Positions 1 to 8,913 of a DNA stretch of 64,000 nucleotides are shown here, in pieces (position 1 is the first letter of the stretch; the number at the start of each line of letters is the position of its first letter). The position numbers and the translations under genes are program-made. The notes under the pieces are model-generated. The model was not told the origin of the DNA and did not search any database. It saw only the letters and a program-made list of their open reading frames with translations. This stretch comes from Acidobacteriota bacterium (lineage in GTDB: Bacteria; Acidobacteriota; Terriglobia; Terriglobales; Acidobacteriaceae): positions 6,302 to 70,301 of the forward strand of contig JAJYAE010000001.1 in the NCBI GenBank assembly GCA_021779695.1, given 5' to 3'.

Positions 1-1
1 C

Positions 2-424
2 GCGCCCAACACCACGTTTATGCTGCGCACTAAGGACGAGGAAACCGCAAAATACTTCCTCAACGCCAGCGCCAGAGTGCGGCAGATGCGGCGCAGTATG
101 CACGTCGAAAAACGAGGCGTATTCAACACACAGTTCGAGGAAGGAACCGAAGGCAGCCAGACGGAAATCAAGGAAACGCTGGCGCAGGACGAGCATATCA
201 AGAAGATGCCGGTCGGCCAGATGGAAATGCTGGTGACCGACCCGATCCTTGGGACCGTCCACAAGCACCTGCACATTCGGAAGGCATCGAGCCACTGGCT
301 GCCGCGCGTGCCCATGAACGTGTACCCGAAACTGCTGACGCTCGCGTCGGACACGCACGGCCTGAATCTGAGCTTTTCGACGCCGCAGCTCGAAGAGAAG
401 AGACAACGGAGGCGGAAGAAATGA
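2..424 (+). CDS. TraD-type conjugative coupling protein, C-terminal part
   Basis: The reading frame is open to the left edge, so only the last 140 or so residues are present. The stretch NTTFMLRTKDEETAKYF matches the segment of TraD/TraG-type type IV coupling ATPases in which a shared arginine-containing strand precedes the phrase 'D-E-T-A'. It is followed by a typical C-terminal tail with a basic end. In the family the full protein is a hexameric inner-membrane ATPase that feeds DNA to a type IV secretion channel. The Walker motifs would lie upstream of the window. The stop overlaps the next gene by ATGA. The family call rests on a short C-terminal segment. Confidence 0.6.
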   Translation, partial: APNTTFMLRTKDEETAKYFLNASARVRQMRRSMHVEKRGVFNTQFEEGTEGSQTEIKETLAQDEHIKKMPVGQMEMLVTDPILGTVHKHLHIRKASSHWLPRVPMNVYPKLLTLASDTHGLNLSFSTPQLEEKRQRRRKK

Positions 425-1197
425 AGCGATATGTACAGCTCGCAATCGTCTTTTTGTCGCTGTCCGTAACTGCGAGTGCGTTGCAAGCCGGCCGCAGTTC
501 GTACGATCCGATGGCGCATCAGTGGCAGACACAACGGCACAAGGGCATCGTCGAGACGACGCTTGCCGGGATCAATCCCCAAAACATAGACTATGGCGCG
601 GTAGTTGGGGACTGGCGAAAAGAGGCCTTCGAGAACACGCTTCACCAGGTCTATTTCTGGAGCCTGATCCTGCTCGGCATGGGCTTTGGCGTGTCCCTTA
701 CCGGGAATGGCTGGCTGCTGAGAGATCGGGAACGGCGGCTCACAATCTCCGCCGATATCGTCACACAGCTCTTCAATGCCTACATCGGCTCGCGAGCCAA
801 GGCTCTCGAAGTGATCGCCAGACACAATGCGCTGGTCGACCGATACGACGCACTCGACAGCCAGAGGCAGCGTCTTGAGAACCAGATTGCTGAGCTATCG
901 GAGAAGCCTGTCCAGTCAGAATTGGATTTCAGCCAGGTTCGGCAAGGCCGGGGCGACGTTGAAGAGCCTCAGTCCGCGCCGGTTACGACCGTTCCGAATG
1001 ACCCGCAAAAGCAGGAAGCCAAGTATCTCGAAGTCGAGAGTTTAAAGGCACAACTTGCGGAAGTTGGGACCAAGCTGCAGCGAAAGACGGCGCAGCTTCA
1101 GGCTAAGGACAACCAGATAACCAATCTACGGGAGCGGCTGAGCCGAGCACACGACAGCCTGGAAGAGCAACGGAAACCCAAAGCGCAGGCAGTCTGA
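421..1197 (+). CDS. exported or membrane protein with coiled coils, conjugation-linked
   Basis: This is a 258-residue protein not recognised as a named family. It has an N-terminal signal-like segment (residues 1-23, ending near ALQAG), one predicted membrane helix at about 77-94, and two heptad-rich stretches at about 125-165 and 195-255 separated by a Pro/Gln-rich linker. It starts inside the stop of the coupling-protein gene (ATGA), so the two are probably translated together. That position suggests a role near the conjugation machinery, perhaps as a scaffold or channel accessory; this is inference from context only. Confidence 0.7.
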   Translation: MKRYVQLAIVFLSLSVTASALQAGRSSYDPMAHQWQTQRHKGIVETTLAGINPQNIDYGAVVGDWRKEAFENTLHQVYFWSLILLGMGFGVSLTGNGWLLRDRERRLTISADIVTQLFNAYIGSRAKALEVIARHNALVDRYDALDSQRQRLENQIAELSEKPVQSELDFSQVRQGRGDVEEPQSAPVTTVPNDPQKQEAKYLEVESLKAQLAEVGTKLQRKTAQLQAKDNQITNLRERLSRAHDSLEEQRKPKAQAV

Positions 1198-1210
1198 CGG
1201 GAGTAAACAG

Positions 1211-1726
1211 ATGGTGATTCGGTGCCTCAGTTTCGGATCGTTGTGGTGGTTGCGGCCCGGCAATCAGGCCTCCGATCCGTTGCGCTATTCCGTTCGTGCC
1301 GCCGTATTCAACACCACGGGCTTCCGTTGCGGATCGCATGAGCGGCGGCTGTGGCACATTTCGGGTGTGGTGAGGATCAATCTCGCATCGCATACCCAGA
1401 CAACAGGTGCCCGCAATTTTGAGAACGGCTGCTACCAAAGCCCGGGACCGGAACGGCGGGGAGAGTGGAACCGGCTCCTGCTCGGTAAATGTATGGGAAC
1501 TGCCGTCCCGGCCGATCGGCTCCTAGTTTGTGCGCGAAGCACAGTCATCGGCCGCATCGATTTCGATGACCGTTGGTACAACGGGAGCATGGTGGTCATC
1601 GCTGCGAGCGCGCTACGTGGCGTTCAGGAGACGTTGGTTCTGGCTACGCCCGGTGCCGAGCTGAGGACAGCAAGCGGAAAATGGGAGGTCACGTGGAACG
1701 GTTTCGAGATGAGGAAGTCCTCGTAG
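1211..1726 (+). CDS. hypothetical protein, possible
   Basis: This is a 171-residue frame opening 13 bases after the preceding stop, with a GGGAG-like ribosome site just before it. The second half (for example DDRWYNGSMVVIAASALRG) looks protein-like and codon third positions are G/C rich. The first half is rich in Trp, Cys and Arg and less convincing. No family is recognised. Its 3' end overlaps the start of the replication-relaxation gene by 34 bases, which would suit translational coupling. It may instead be a chance frame. Confidence 0.4.
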   Translation: MVIRCLSFGSLWWLRPGNQASDPLRYSVRAAVFNTTGFRCGSHERRLWHISGVVRINLASHTQTTGARNFENGCYQSPGPERRGEWNRLLLGKCMGTAVPADRLLVCARSTVIGRIDFDDRWYNGSMVVIAASALRGVQETLVLATPGAELRTASGKWEVTWNGFEMRKSS

Positions 1727-2532
1727 CAGAAGACGAAAGTCGCAAGCATTTGAGGCAGGGTGTTCTCCACTTCAATCCTGGACGCGATCTTCCGATGATT
1801 CTCGCGGTCCGCAATGCCGCCTTCATCAGCCATGGTCAGCTGTTTTCCCAACTCGCCAGTCAGGGAACGGAGTCGAACCGGCAGGGCTTTTGCTGGCGGC
1901 TGAAACGGCTGGTGGATGCCGGCCTGATCCAAAGATTGCCTCAAATCATGCCCTACTCGGGCGCGACGTACACGATTACCCGCGCTGGCCTGATCTGCCT
2001 TGAGAGCTGCGGAGAAGGGCTGGTCAGCATTACCTCCGATTCGAGATCCCTGCCGAACAGCCGCCAGGCTGCGCACTATCTGGAGCTTGGCGAAATCAGG
2101 AGCGCCCTCAGAAAAGCCAAAATTCTGCGCAGGTGGATCTCGGATATCGAACTTCGATCCATAAATCTGTCGATTGACTTGCCGCTCGCCAAGGATTACG
2201 ACGCGGTTGCTGAGTTCGCAATCGAACACTGCATGGAAGTATCGGCAGGAATCGAATACGAGAAAACACTCAAAGGATCTCAGCGGTACCGGGAGATTGT
2301 GAAGGCGGTGAAAGAGGAGAAGCAGCTCGATCTTCTTGTCTACCTCACCTCATCGATCGATCTTGTTTACCAGCTCAGGGCCGAATTTGAGGAATTGGAT
2401 TTTCCAACCGTGTTCGCGCCGTCCGGGCCATTCCGCCGCAATCCGCTGGACCTTCCCATGTACTGTACGCTGTTTCCCGGTCAGAAAATGGTCATCCTGG
2501 CCGAAATCATCTCCGCATTGCCGCGCCATTAG
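1693..2532 (+). CDS. replication-relaxation family protein
   Basis: The protein has 279 residues with the GTG start at 1693, chosen because GGGAGG sits 4 bases before it; an in-frame ATG at 1681 is the alternative. The N-terminal half resembles a winged helix: SHGQLFSQLASQG, then a second helix and a hairpin ending at TYTITRAGL. The C-terminal half has a D-A motif in YDAVAEF and an IEYEKTLKGSQRY segment. That layout fits the plasmid replication-relaxation family (Pfam Replic_Relax), whose second half resembles a restriction-endonuclease fold. It lies between conjugation and primase genes and probably acts in plasmid replication or mobilisation. Confidence 0.6.
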   Translation: MERFRDEEVLVAEDESRKHLRQGVLHFNPGRDLPMILAVRNAAFISHGQLFSQLASQGTESNRQGFCWRLKRLVDAGLIQRLPQIMPYSGATYTITRAGLICLESCGEGLVSITSDSRSLPNSRQAAHYLELGEIRSALRKAKILRRWISDIELRSINLSIDLPLAKDYDAVAEFAIEHCMEVSAGIEYEKTLKGSQRYREIVKAVKEEKQLDLLVYLTSSIDLVYQLRAEFEELDFPTVFAPSGPFRRNPLDLPMYCTLFPGQKMVILAEIISALPRH

Positions 2533-2873
2533 AGTCGCACTCGTGGATGTGTCCGCTCACTGAACATGCGATAGATTGCCGTCGCCGGCAAGGACTGCAG
2601 AGCGCTCATCCCGGTCGTAATTCGGAGGCTCCGGAGATCGCGCCGACAACGCCTCGATGACCTCTTTCCTTCGCCAATAACGCTCTTTACTTCGCGAAGA
2701 CACGTCTTTACAACTAGCCACGTAAGCCGCTGGGCGCTCTGATGTTATTTTTGACTATCCCTCAAAAGCTCTGATTTGTGGCTCAGGATCGCAGGTATTT
2801 CTCGGCCCTTCGGAGCAGGTACTGATCTGTCGGCTTAAGCTAAGTTGAAGGACCTGGGTGGAGGTTTTGTAGC
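2533..2873. other. intergenic, no gene seen
   Basis: These 341 bases hold no convincing frame and no tRNA. A short inverted repeat TTGCCG-TCGC-CGGCAA lies around 2577-2592, 45 bases past the end of the replication-relaxation gene. It lacks a T run, so it is a weak terminator candidate. A GGAGG just before 2874 belongs to the next gene. Confidence 0.5.
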
Positions 2874-3407
2874 ATGGCGAAGCTCGTGTATGAATTGAAC
2901 CAATCCCTGGACGGCTACGTCGACCACCTGAAAATGGGGCCGCCCCGCCCCGCGCTCTTTAGTCATTTCATCGAGCGAGTGCGCGGCTTGACGGGCATGA
3001 TTTACGGTCGCGGCATGTACGAGGTCATGCGCTATTGGGACAATGACGTTGCGGATTGGGATGCTGATGAACGTGACTATGCTGCGGCATGGCGAGCCCA
3101 GCCGAAGTGGGTTGTGTCGCGCTCTTTGAAATCGGTCGGCCCCAACGCCACCCTCGTCGACGGCGACATTGAGGTAGCTATACGCGGCCTGAAGGCCCAG
3201 CTCGACGGGGAGATTGAAGTTGCCGGACCCGTTCTGGCGGGAAGCCTTACCAACCTTGGCCTCATCGACGAGTATCGAATTTACCTGCACCCCGTCGTGC
3301 TTGGGTCTGGCAGGCCATACTTCACCGGCCCCCGGCCGCCGCTCCGCCTGGTGGCCAGCGATCTAATTGTCGAGGATGTGATCAGGTTGACGTACGTGCC
3401 CGCTTAG
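2874..3407 (+). CDS. dihydrofolate reductase family protein (RibD C-terminal domain)
   Basis: The protein has 177 residues and opens MAKLVYELNQSLDGYVD, the start usual for small single-domain members of the RibD C-terminal family. The internal IEVAGPVLAGSLTNLGLIDEYRIYLHPVVLGSG block is the NADPH-binding half of the same fold. A GGTGGAGG site precedes the ATG. Members are cytoplasmic NADPH-dependent reductases; the substrate of this group is not known and most are not true folate enzymes. It stands alone between plasmid genes and a - strand gene and is probably cargo. Confidence 0.85.
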   Translation: MAKLVYELNQSLDGYVDHLKMGPPRPALFSHFIERVRGLTGMIYGRGMYEVMRYWDNDVADWDADERDYAAAWRAQPKWVVSRSLKSVGPNATLVDGDIEVAIRGLKAQLDGEIEVAGPVLAGSLTNLGLIDEYRIYLHPVVLGSGRPYFTGPRPPLRLVASDLIVEDVIRLTYVPA

Positions 3408-3489
3408 CGAGACTCGTCCGACGGACTGCGCGGATTCGCGAGCCTGTAAGACGCTTGAAAGCTGTGATTCGCTCAAATCCGGCAATCGC

Positions 3490-4959
3490 CTACTCCTCAA
3501 GCTGTCCGTCTGGACTAATGATCGCGCCCGAACATCCAACATCCAGAGTTGGGTAGTCGGTGCATCTCTGAATCTTTGCTCTCGATGCCGGCCATCCAAA
3601 CAAGTCGCGATTGGGGTCCCACCGCCACAGAATCGCGTGGTGATCGGGAAACAGCAGTAGCTCATTCCCGTAGTAGCTAAGATCTGCAATTTCCGTCCTG
3701 TGAGCGGAGACTTCCTGCGCCAAGTCGTCCCGGCCAAGCGCATGCATATCGGCAGCAAAGACGCTCAATGCCTTTTCACTCATCGAAGCGCCGTTCACGA
3801 ATATGAGCCATGCTCCCAAATTCCTGTGCTGCCTCAGGGAGGCCATGATCCAGGGATTGTCGAGCACCAGACGCTCATATTGACTGCTGTGATGGAGGAA
3901 TGTGTCTACTCCGACCGCTTGTCCGTTCTGGATTGGGAAGACCGCAGCGACAACGAGATTCTGAGGGAAATCGGATCGTCGAACATCTGCTTGAAGACTC
4001 TCCTCGCCAGCCTTCGGCCGGGCAACGCCAAAGTGCAGACTGATGTGCTCGGAGACCTCAGATCGCCGAATCGTGTACCTGGTGCGAAGATGGACAAGCG
4101 CATCTCCGGCCTGGTCTTCAGCACCGATCTCTTTCCATCTTTGCGTGATCGATCCGTCCATTTGAAAGACAATCTCGCGCATAAGACCAGCGCCTTGTAG
4201 GCGCCCTTTGTTGACAGCGCCATCGGGAAGCAGCTTTGCAACAGAACGAGAAATGTCAGCATTGAAAGTCTGGATTTTGTTCCCGTCTCTTTCACAGGTC
4301 CACGGGAGCATGAATGCCGGTTGGTTTCTTGTTTCGGCCTCAATCGTCTTGCCATTCACAAACCGGACAATGACATGAACCCAAACTGGATCATCTGTCC
4401 AACTACTTCTCACGGCGCGTGGAATTGCTTTTCCGATTAAGGCTAGATCGGTAAAGGACTCCCTGAGGAACGCCTGCTGTCGCTGGTCGTTCGGCTCCCC
4501 GAGACTTCCAAAGTGTTTCGCAGCCTCACCGGCTTGCTCTTCCAACCAACTTTGGTTGATCCCGAGATTTGAAAGCGATGGCGTATTGATTGGGGGCGCA
4601 GTTAGAGCCCGGACAAGGTCCAGAACGTCTTGGGCGGCAACGGTATCCCTGGAAGGCGCAGTTTGCCTGGTTCCGTTCCCGGGAAAAGCGGGCTGGACAT
4701 CTGGAGCTGAAGTCGTCAACCGGACAGAGTTGTACTCAGGAGTAATGGTGGACGGATTCCAGGTTCGTTCAAATATTCCGTGGCGGTTTGTGATCCTAAC
4801 CAATGCTTTGGTGGCCTTGGCAGACCCAGCCCAAGCAGGCGCGATTTCGACTTGTTCAATTTGAAAGGACGTCTGTTGGGCGAGTGCGCTGACTGCCCAA
4901 AAGATCATCCAACTTGAGACAACGATGAGGGAACGAAATCTACCGAAGTCTCGCGGCAC
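3490..4959 (-). CDS. exported protein of unknown function
   Basis: The protein has 489 residues with the GTG start at 4959, chosen because AAGGAGG lies 6 bases upstream; the longer frame to 5103 lacks a signal. Residues 1-27 form a signal peptide with cleavage near VSALAQQ. The mature part has no membrane helix, no repeats and no catalytic motif that I can name. A segment near the end (LLLFPDHHAILWRWDPNRD) and a C-terminal Cys pair are its most distinctive parts. It is probably periplasmic or secreted. It is transcribed against its neighbours, which suggests cargo rather than backbone. Confidence 0.75.
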   Translation of the reverse strand: MPRDFGRFRSLIVVSSWMIFWAVSALAQQTSFQIEQVEIAPAWAGSAKATKALVRITNRHGIFERTWNPSTITPEYNSVRLTTSAPDVQPAFPGNGTRQTAPSRDTVAAQDVLDLVRALTAPPINTPSLSNLGINQSWLEEQAGEAAKHFGSLGEPNDQRQQAFLRESFTDLALIGKAIPRAVRSSWTDDPVWVHVIVRFVNGKTIEAETRNQPAFMLPWTCERDGNKIQTFNADISRSVAKLLPDGAVNKGRLQGAGLMREIVFQMDGSITQRWKEIGAEDQAGDALVHLRTRYTIRRSEVSEHISLHFGVARPKAGEESLQADVRRSDFPQNLVVAAVFPIQNGQAVGVDTFLHHSSQYERLVLDNPWIMASLRQHRNLGAWLIFVNGASMSEKALSVFAADMHALGRDDLAQEVSAHRTEIADLSYYGNELLLFPDHHAILWRWDPNRDLFGWPASRAKIQRCTDYPTLDVGCSGAIISPDGQLEE

Positions 4960-5302
4960 ACGCGCCTCCTTGTGAGACGATACATCCGACTTGCGGTCTA
5001 GCACACTGAATTTGATCCAATGATAGCCACGCGGGCGGCTTGCCGCCAGCGCTGACCGAAAATCACGCAGATCGTGTCGTGCTCGGTAGTGGAGGGGGAC
5101 CACGGTGCTCGACTTGCTTCGGTCGCCCGAAATTGGATCCCTCGCGCCCGGCTAATCCGGACTGGGCCGTCGCTTATCTGACGATGTCCCCGCCAGCCTG
5201 GGTCACGTATTGCCCACCTTCTCAGTCTGAGTACGTCCGCGCCCCGCCATTCGGCTGGGGCTTTTCATTTCCAGCCAGAAGACCAATGCAGGAGGAAGTG
5301 TC
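4960..5302. other. intergenic region with terminator-like hairpin
   Basis: These 343 bases separate the exported-protein gene (leftward) from the primase cluster (rightward), so promoters for both directions should lie here. I see no convincing gene. The only clear structure is the hairpin at 5241-5265, listed separately. Confidence 0.5.
5241..5265 (+). terminator. GC hairpin followed by four T
   Basis: GCCCC and GGGGC pair across an 11-base loop and are followed directly by TTTTC. The stem is short (5 bp), so this is a modest intrinsic-terminator candidate. It lies 38 bases before the next start, so it could also act as a leader attenuator. Confidence 0.4.
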
Positions 5303-5761
5303 ATGTCGCACCGTCATCGCCGGTATTCGAAGCGCGAGCTGCTCGGCAGCTTGCACGTGGACTACGTCATGTCTGTCACCGATCTTGGCCTGGCGGCCAG
5401 GACCAATCGCTGGGATGTGCTGCGTGCGTTCCTCGCCGCAGGGGAAGCCCGGGCGGAACGGCTCGTGGAAGAAGAGGACGGCTTCCTGATTCTGCAAAGC
5501 GTTCCCGGAGAGCCGAACACCGGGGGGATCTACCTCTTTGCCGAGCCACTGCAGTCCTTCTTCTGGCTTCGTTTCGACCTGAAGGAGGACACGCTCAACG
5601 GCAACGACTTCCAGATTGCCCTGCGGGTATACCGCCTGCTTGACCTGATCGATGGCAAGCGCAGGAAGTCTCATCGCCGGCACGTTGCGGAAAACCACCC
5701 GATTCGGCCGGTGCCGGAGCTGGGCCTTAGTGCTCCAGCTATGGCAGTTGCCGCCTGCTAG
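5303..5761 (+). CDS. conserved plasmid hypothetical protein
   Basis: The protein has 152 residues, with the start supported by AGGAGG ten bases upstream. Its N-terminus is basic, and the C-terminal third is again basic (GKRRKSHRRH), with no membrane segment. No family is recognised. It sits 81 bases upstream of the primase gene on the same strand and may be part of the replication operon. Confidence 0.6.
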   Translation: MSHRHRRYSKRELLGSLHVDYVMSVTDLGLAARTNRWDVLRAFLAAGEARAERLVEEEDGFLILQSVPGEPNTGGIYLFAEPLQSFFWLRFDLKEDTLNGNDFQIALRVYRLLDLIDGKRRKSHRRHVAENHPIRPVPELGLSAPAMAVAAC

Positions 5762-5842
5762 GTAGGGGGAATCCGGGTCCATTTGACCGAGTTTTGGAAC
5801 CGGGCTACAACAGCACAGCTTGACCGGAAGGGAGCACCAGCC

Positions 5843-6847
5843 ATGGCTCAACTTGTTGGCATGTGGAAGGCGCCGCGACCGCAGCCGGAGATCCTACCGG
5901 CTACGGTCGGCCAGGCGGCCGAATACATGGCGTGGTTTGTGAACCGGCGGGCTTATACCCGGCAAACGGACCGGCCAGATGAACACTCTGGGAAGTACTA
6001 CTTCTACCAGGCGCGGAATAAGCAGACAAAAGAGCGACTGGCGCTCGACCCCGTAGTGGTCCAGAAGCACCTGGCGGGGGAACTCACTGTCGGCCTCTAT
6101 GCCATCAATCCGGAGACGCAGTGCTCGAAATGGGTGGCCATCGATGCCGACTACGAAGGCGCCTACCGCGACCTCCGGACCCTCAAGTGGGAACTCGAAC
6201 AGGACGGTGTTCACGCCGTCGTCGAGATGTCGCGGCGCGGCGCGCACCTCTGGATCCTCTGCGAGCGGCCATTACCCGCCCGGCTCTGCCGTACCTATAT
6301 ATATAGTCTGGCTCTCCGTCTCGACGTTCCGATCAAGGGAACGTTCCGGCAGGTGGATGGTATTGAGGTCTTTCCCCGCCAGGATGAGATCGGCGAATCA
6401 GAGTACGGGAATGCCATTCGGGGACCGCTCGGCATCCACCGCGCCAATATGCACCGCTATTGGTTTGAGGATGCGCCGAGCAATCTGGACGACCAGATCG
6501 CGTACCTGCGGTCAGTGAAGCGGCTCACTGCGGCGGAACTCGAAACCTTTACGCAAGGCGTGTCAATTCCGGAATCCGTCTGCGGACGGGTAGCAAAGGA
6601 AGTTCCGCCGCCCGAAGTTCCCCACACCGGGTTTCAGATTCTCCAGCACGTCAAGGTGCGATTCAAACGGAGTGGCAACTACTGGACACAGTGTCCCTCC
6701 TGCGCACAACAGGGACGCGATCGCGCACGGGATAATCTGGCGATTTCGGTGGCCAATCCCCAGTTCTACAAATGCTGGGCCGGATGCTCGCGCGAGATGA
6801 TCCGCGAAGCACTGGGCCAGCCCATTCCCAAACAGAGCTATCGGTAG
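5843..6847 (+). CDS. archaeo-eukaryotic-type primase with C-terminal zinc finger
   Basis: The protein has 334 residues from the ATG at 5843, preferred over 5783 because AAGGGAG precedes it. Motif I is WVAIDADYEG at about residues 98-107, with the paired Asp residues that hold metal. Motif II is SRRGAHLWIL at about 130-139, with the His of the second motif. Both match the AEP primase type also found in TOTE conflict proteins. Cysteines at about 284, 287, 311 and 315 form a CHC2-like zinc finger. It would make primers for plasmid replication in the cytoplasm. Here the primase is a separate protein, with no fused helicase or nuclease. Confidence 0.75.
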   Translation: MAQLVGMWKAPRPQPEILPATVGQAAEYMAWFVNRRAYTRQTDRPDEHSGKYYFYQARNKQTKERLALDPVVVQKHLAGELTVGLYAINPETQCSKWVAIDADYEGAYRDLRTLKWELEQDGVHAVVEMSRRGAHLWILCERPLPARLCRTYIYSLALRLDVPIKGTFRQVDGIEVFPRQDEIGESEYGNAIRGPLGIHRANMHRYWFEDAPSNLDDQIAYLRSVKRLTAAELETFTQGVSIPESVCGRVAKEVPPPEVPHTGFQILQHVKVRFKRSGNYWTQCPSCAQQGRDRARDNLAISVANPQFYKCWAGCSREMIREALGQPIPKQSYR

Positions 6848-6861
6848 ACAGGGAGGTGAGC

Positions 6862-7491
6862 GTGAAGGAGAGTCGGTTAACTATGATTGCGCGGCGTGGA
6901 CTGGCGCTGCCCGCAGAGACTCTGGAGCAAATTCGGAAGACGGGCATCCGCTGCCGGCCGCAACTGGACGTCGTTTACCAGCAGCATGCGAAAGCATGGA
7001 GGATTCGTGGTGAAGAATCGGGAGGCGCGGTGGAGCTCCTGGGCCACTACGTCGGCTTCGTCGCTGTAGACGGAAGCGCAGTCCCTTGGCTGCAACGGGT
7101 CCAGAACTTCCTCCCCAACGGCATGCACGCTGTCATCGTCGGCGATGAATTCGTGCGCGTCGAGATGTTCCGTTTCGAGAACACCTACGATCTGCTGATC
7201 ACCACACACTGGCTCGAACAGAAGGACGGCAGGCGCGCGGAACTGCGAAGCGCAATTCTCTTTCTCGGCCGCAATGGGTTCCTTGACACGGAACTCTGGG
7301 GCAAGGATGCGGCATTCCGCGGCGGCGCCATACCTCACTTTCTGACCAGAAGCGGCGAACCGGGACCGCCGGGGCCGCTCTGGACAGACGCGACACTAAA
7401 GGTGACCGAGGCTGTGTGCTGTTGCGGATGCCGTCATTCGCATCTGCTGGAGGCAGTGCCGATGCCGAGGCTGGTCGAGGTCTCCGCATGA
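6862..7491 (+). CDS. conserved plasmid hypothetical protein
   Basis: The protein has 209 residues from the GTG at 6862, with GGGAGG five bases before it; an ATG at 6883 is possible. The central part is a soluble alpha/beta-like region. The end carries a Cys cluster (AVCCCGCRHSH) that could bind metal. No family is recognised. It follows the primase by 14 bases and overlaps the next gene by ATGA, so it belongs to the primase operon. Confidence 0.6.
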   Translation: MKESRLTMIARRGLALPAETLEQIRKTGIRCRPQLDVVYQQHAKAWRIRGEESGGAVELLGHYVGFVAVDGSAVPWLQRVQNFLPNGMHAVIVGDEFVRVEMFRFENTYDLLITTHWLEQKDGRRAELRSAILFLGRNGFLDTELWGKDAAFRGGAIPHFLTRSGEPGPPGPLWTDATLKVTEAVCCCGCRHSHLLEAVPMPRLVEVSA

Positions 7492-7799
7492 TTGACTGGC
7501 ATCATCCGCGGATCTATGAACGGCTGCGTTGCTTCGGCCTGACCCTCTTCACCATTGGCGTTGCCTCGCACAATGTCGCAAATCCGCCCGTCGCAGTCGC
7601 GGCCATCATCGTCGCCGCTCTTCTGGTCGTCCGGCTCAGGATCGAGTTGGAGATCGGTCGGGACGAAGAAGAGGCCAGTCTCGAACGCAAGCTCAGGCAT
7701 ATCGATCTGGTTAACGCGCTGGCCATCGGCCCGGCGGTGCTTGGAGTGCTGGCGCTGCTGCGCCGGTTCTCCGAAGTCGGAATGTTCATTGAAGGATGA
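7488..7799 (+). CDS. small membrane protein
   Basis: The protein has 103 residues, starting at the ATG that overlaps the previous stop (ATGA). It has two hydrophobic segments at about 15-45 and one near 80-92, with a charged stretch (RDEEEASLERKLR) between. Family unknown. It is the first of two consecutive small membrane proteins in the replication operon. Confidence 0.6.
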   Translation: MIDWHHPRIYERLRCFGLTLFTIGVASHNVANPPVAVAAIIVAALLVVRLRIELEIGRDEEEASLERKLRHIDLVNALAIGPAVLGVLALLRRFSEVGMFIEG

Positions 7800-7825
7800 A
7801 TTGAACCTTCGGAGAGGGAGAGGCG

Positions 7826-8164
7826 ATGCATTTCACGCTGAAGAGTTTGATCGAGCTGCTTGCGCAGGAGTGGTACGTTCTGTGTGCCTACTTCGCAATC
7901 TTCGTTCTGCTCGAAGTCCGCAAGAACGGCGAGCAGATCGCGATGCATCGTGTGGTTCGTCATGCGCTCTGGGCCGCGTCCTTCGTGATCCTCCTCCACG
8001 CCGCGATGGTGTCGGAGCTCTCGATACGTCGGACAGGGCTTGATTTCAGAGTCTTCGACTACGTGATGGTCATGTGCCTCACCGGGACCACAATCTACCT
8101 GCTCGGGGAAATGTTCGAGGAGGTTCCAAAGCCGGTCAGCGCGAATGCGGAGAAACAGCCATGA
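7826..8164 (+). CDS. small membrane protein, three helices
   Basis: The protein has 112 residues with hydrophobic segments at about 15-30, 45-62 and 78-95 and a charged C-terminus. A GGAGAGGGAGAGG purine run precedes the start. Its end overlaps the next gene by ATGA. Function unknown; inner-membrane location is likely. Confidence 0.6.
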   Translation: MHFTLKSLIELLAQEWYVLCAYFAIFVLLEVRKNGEQIAMHRVVRHALWAASFVILLHAAMVSELSIRRTGLDFRVFDYVMVMCLTGTTIYLLGEMFEEVPKPVSANAEKQP

Positions 8165-8376
8165 GTTCAGAATGGGCGCCACTGGAGCAGATGCTCGGGC
8201 CGAAGCTCTGCGAGTCGTTCATGTACATGGGCCGATCCGGCGAACTCTACCTGTACAAGCACATCGAAACGCGCCGATACCTCAACCTCTCCGCCGAAGG
8301 AAGGTGCTTTCGGTACACGGGTAACAGCTACGAGCCGGAGGAATTGCGAAAGGCCATCGCGCACGCTTTCAGTTAA
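8161..8376 (+). CDS. short conserved hypothetical protein
   Basis: The protein has 71 residues, starting at the ATG that overlaps the previous stop. It is soluble, with several Tyr and Leu residues (GELYLYKHIETRRYLNLS). No family is recognised. Its tight coupling upstream and the SSB gene 54 bases downstream place it in the DNA-processing cluster. Confidence 0.55.
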   Translation: MSSEWAPLEQMLGPKLCESFMYMGRSGELYLYKHIETRRYLNLSAEGRCFRYTGNSYEPEELRKAIAHAFS

Positions 8377-8430
8377 GAACACAGTGTTCGCGCCGGAAAG
8401 AAGAGGGCGCGGGAAATGGAGAAGCAAATC

Positions 8431-8880
8431 ATGAGCAAGACAGTGAACAAGGTTCTGCTGCTGGGCAATGTCGGCAAGGACCCGGAGATCGCGTCAACAA
8501 ACGGTGGAACGCTGGTTGCCAAGCTTTCGCTGGCAACCTCCGAGCGCTTCAAGGACAAGCAAGGCGAGTGGCAGGAGCGCACGGAGTGGCACAACCTGGT
8601 TGCCTACGCGCGCGGCGCGGAGATCCTGCGCGATTACGTGCATAAGGGGTCGAAGCTCTACGTCGAGGGGCGGCTCACAACCCGCTCCTGGGACGATAAA
8701 GAAAGCGGGAAGAAGGTCTATCGCACTGAAATCGTCGTGGGCGACGTCAGCCTGCTTTCGGATAACGGTCGGTCAGGAAAAGCCGCATCGGATCAACGGC
8801 CGCCACGTGATGAGCGGCATGATGAATCGGCAGGCGACTTTGACGGGCTCGGCATCACAGATGACGCCGTACCGTTCTAG
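8431..8880 (+). CDS. ssb: single-stranded DNA-binding protein
   Basis: The protein has 149 residues. The start at 8431 is chosen because GGAGAAG lies 6-7 bases before it and KVLLLGNVGKDPE is the usual SSB N-terminus; an ATG at 8416 is in frame. The OB fold runs to about residue 105 (ERTEWHNLVAYARGAEI is diagnostic). The acidic tail ends DDAVPF, the tip that recruits partner proteins. It coats single-stranded DNA during plasmid replication and transfer. Confidence 0.95.
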   Translation: MSKTVNKVLLLGNVGKDPEIASTNGGTLVAKLSLATSERFKDKQGEWQERTEWHNLVAYARGAEILRDYVHKGSKLYVEGRLTTRSWDDKESGKKVYRTEIVVGDVSLLSDNGRSGKAASDQRPPRDERHDESAGDFDGLGITDDAVPF

Positions 8881-8913
8881 AATGGGGAACCTTGGGTGTG
8901 GTCGGTAACTGGG

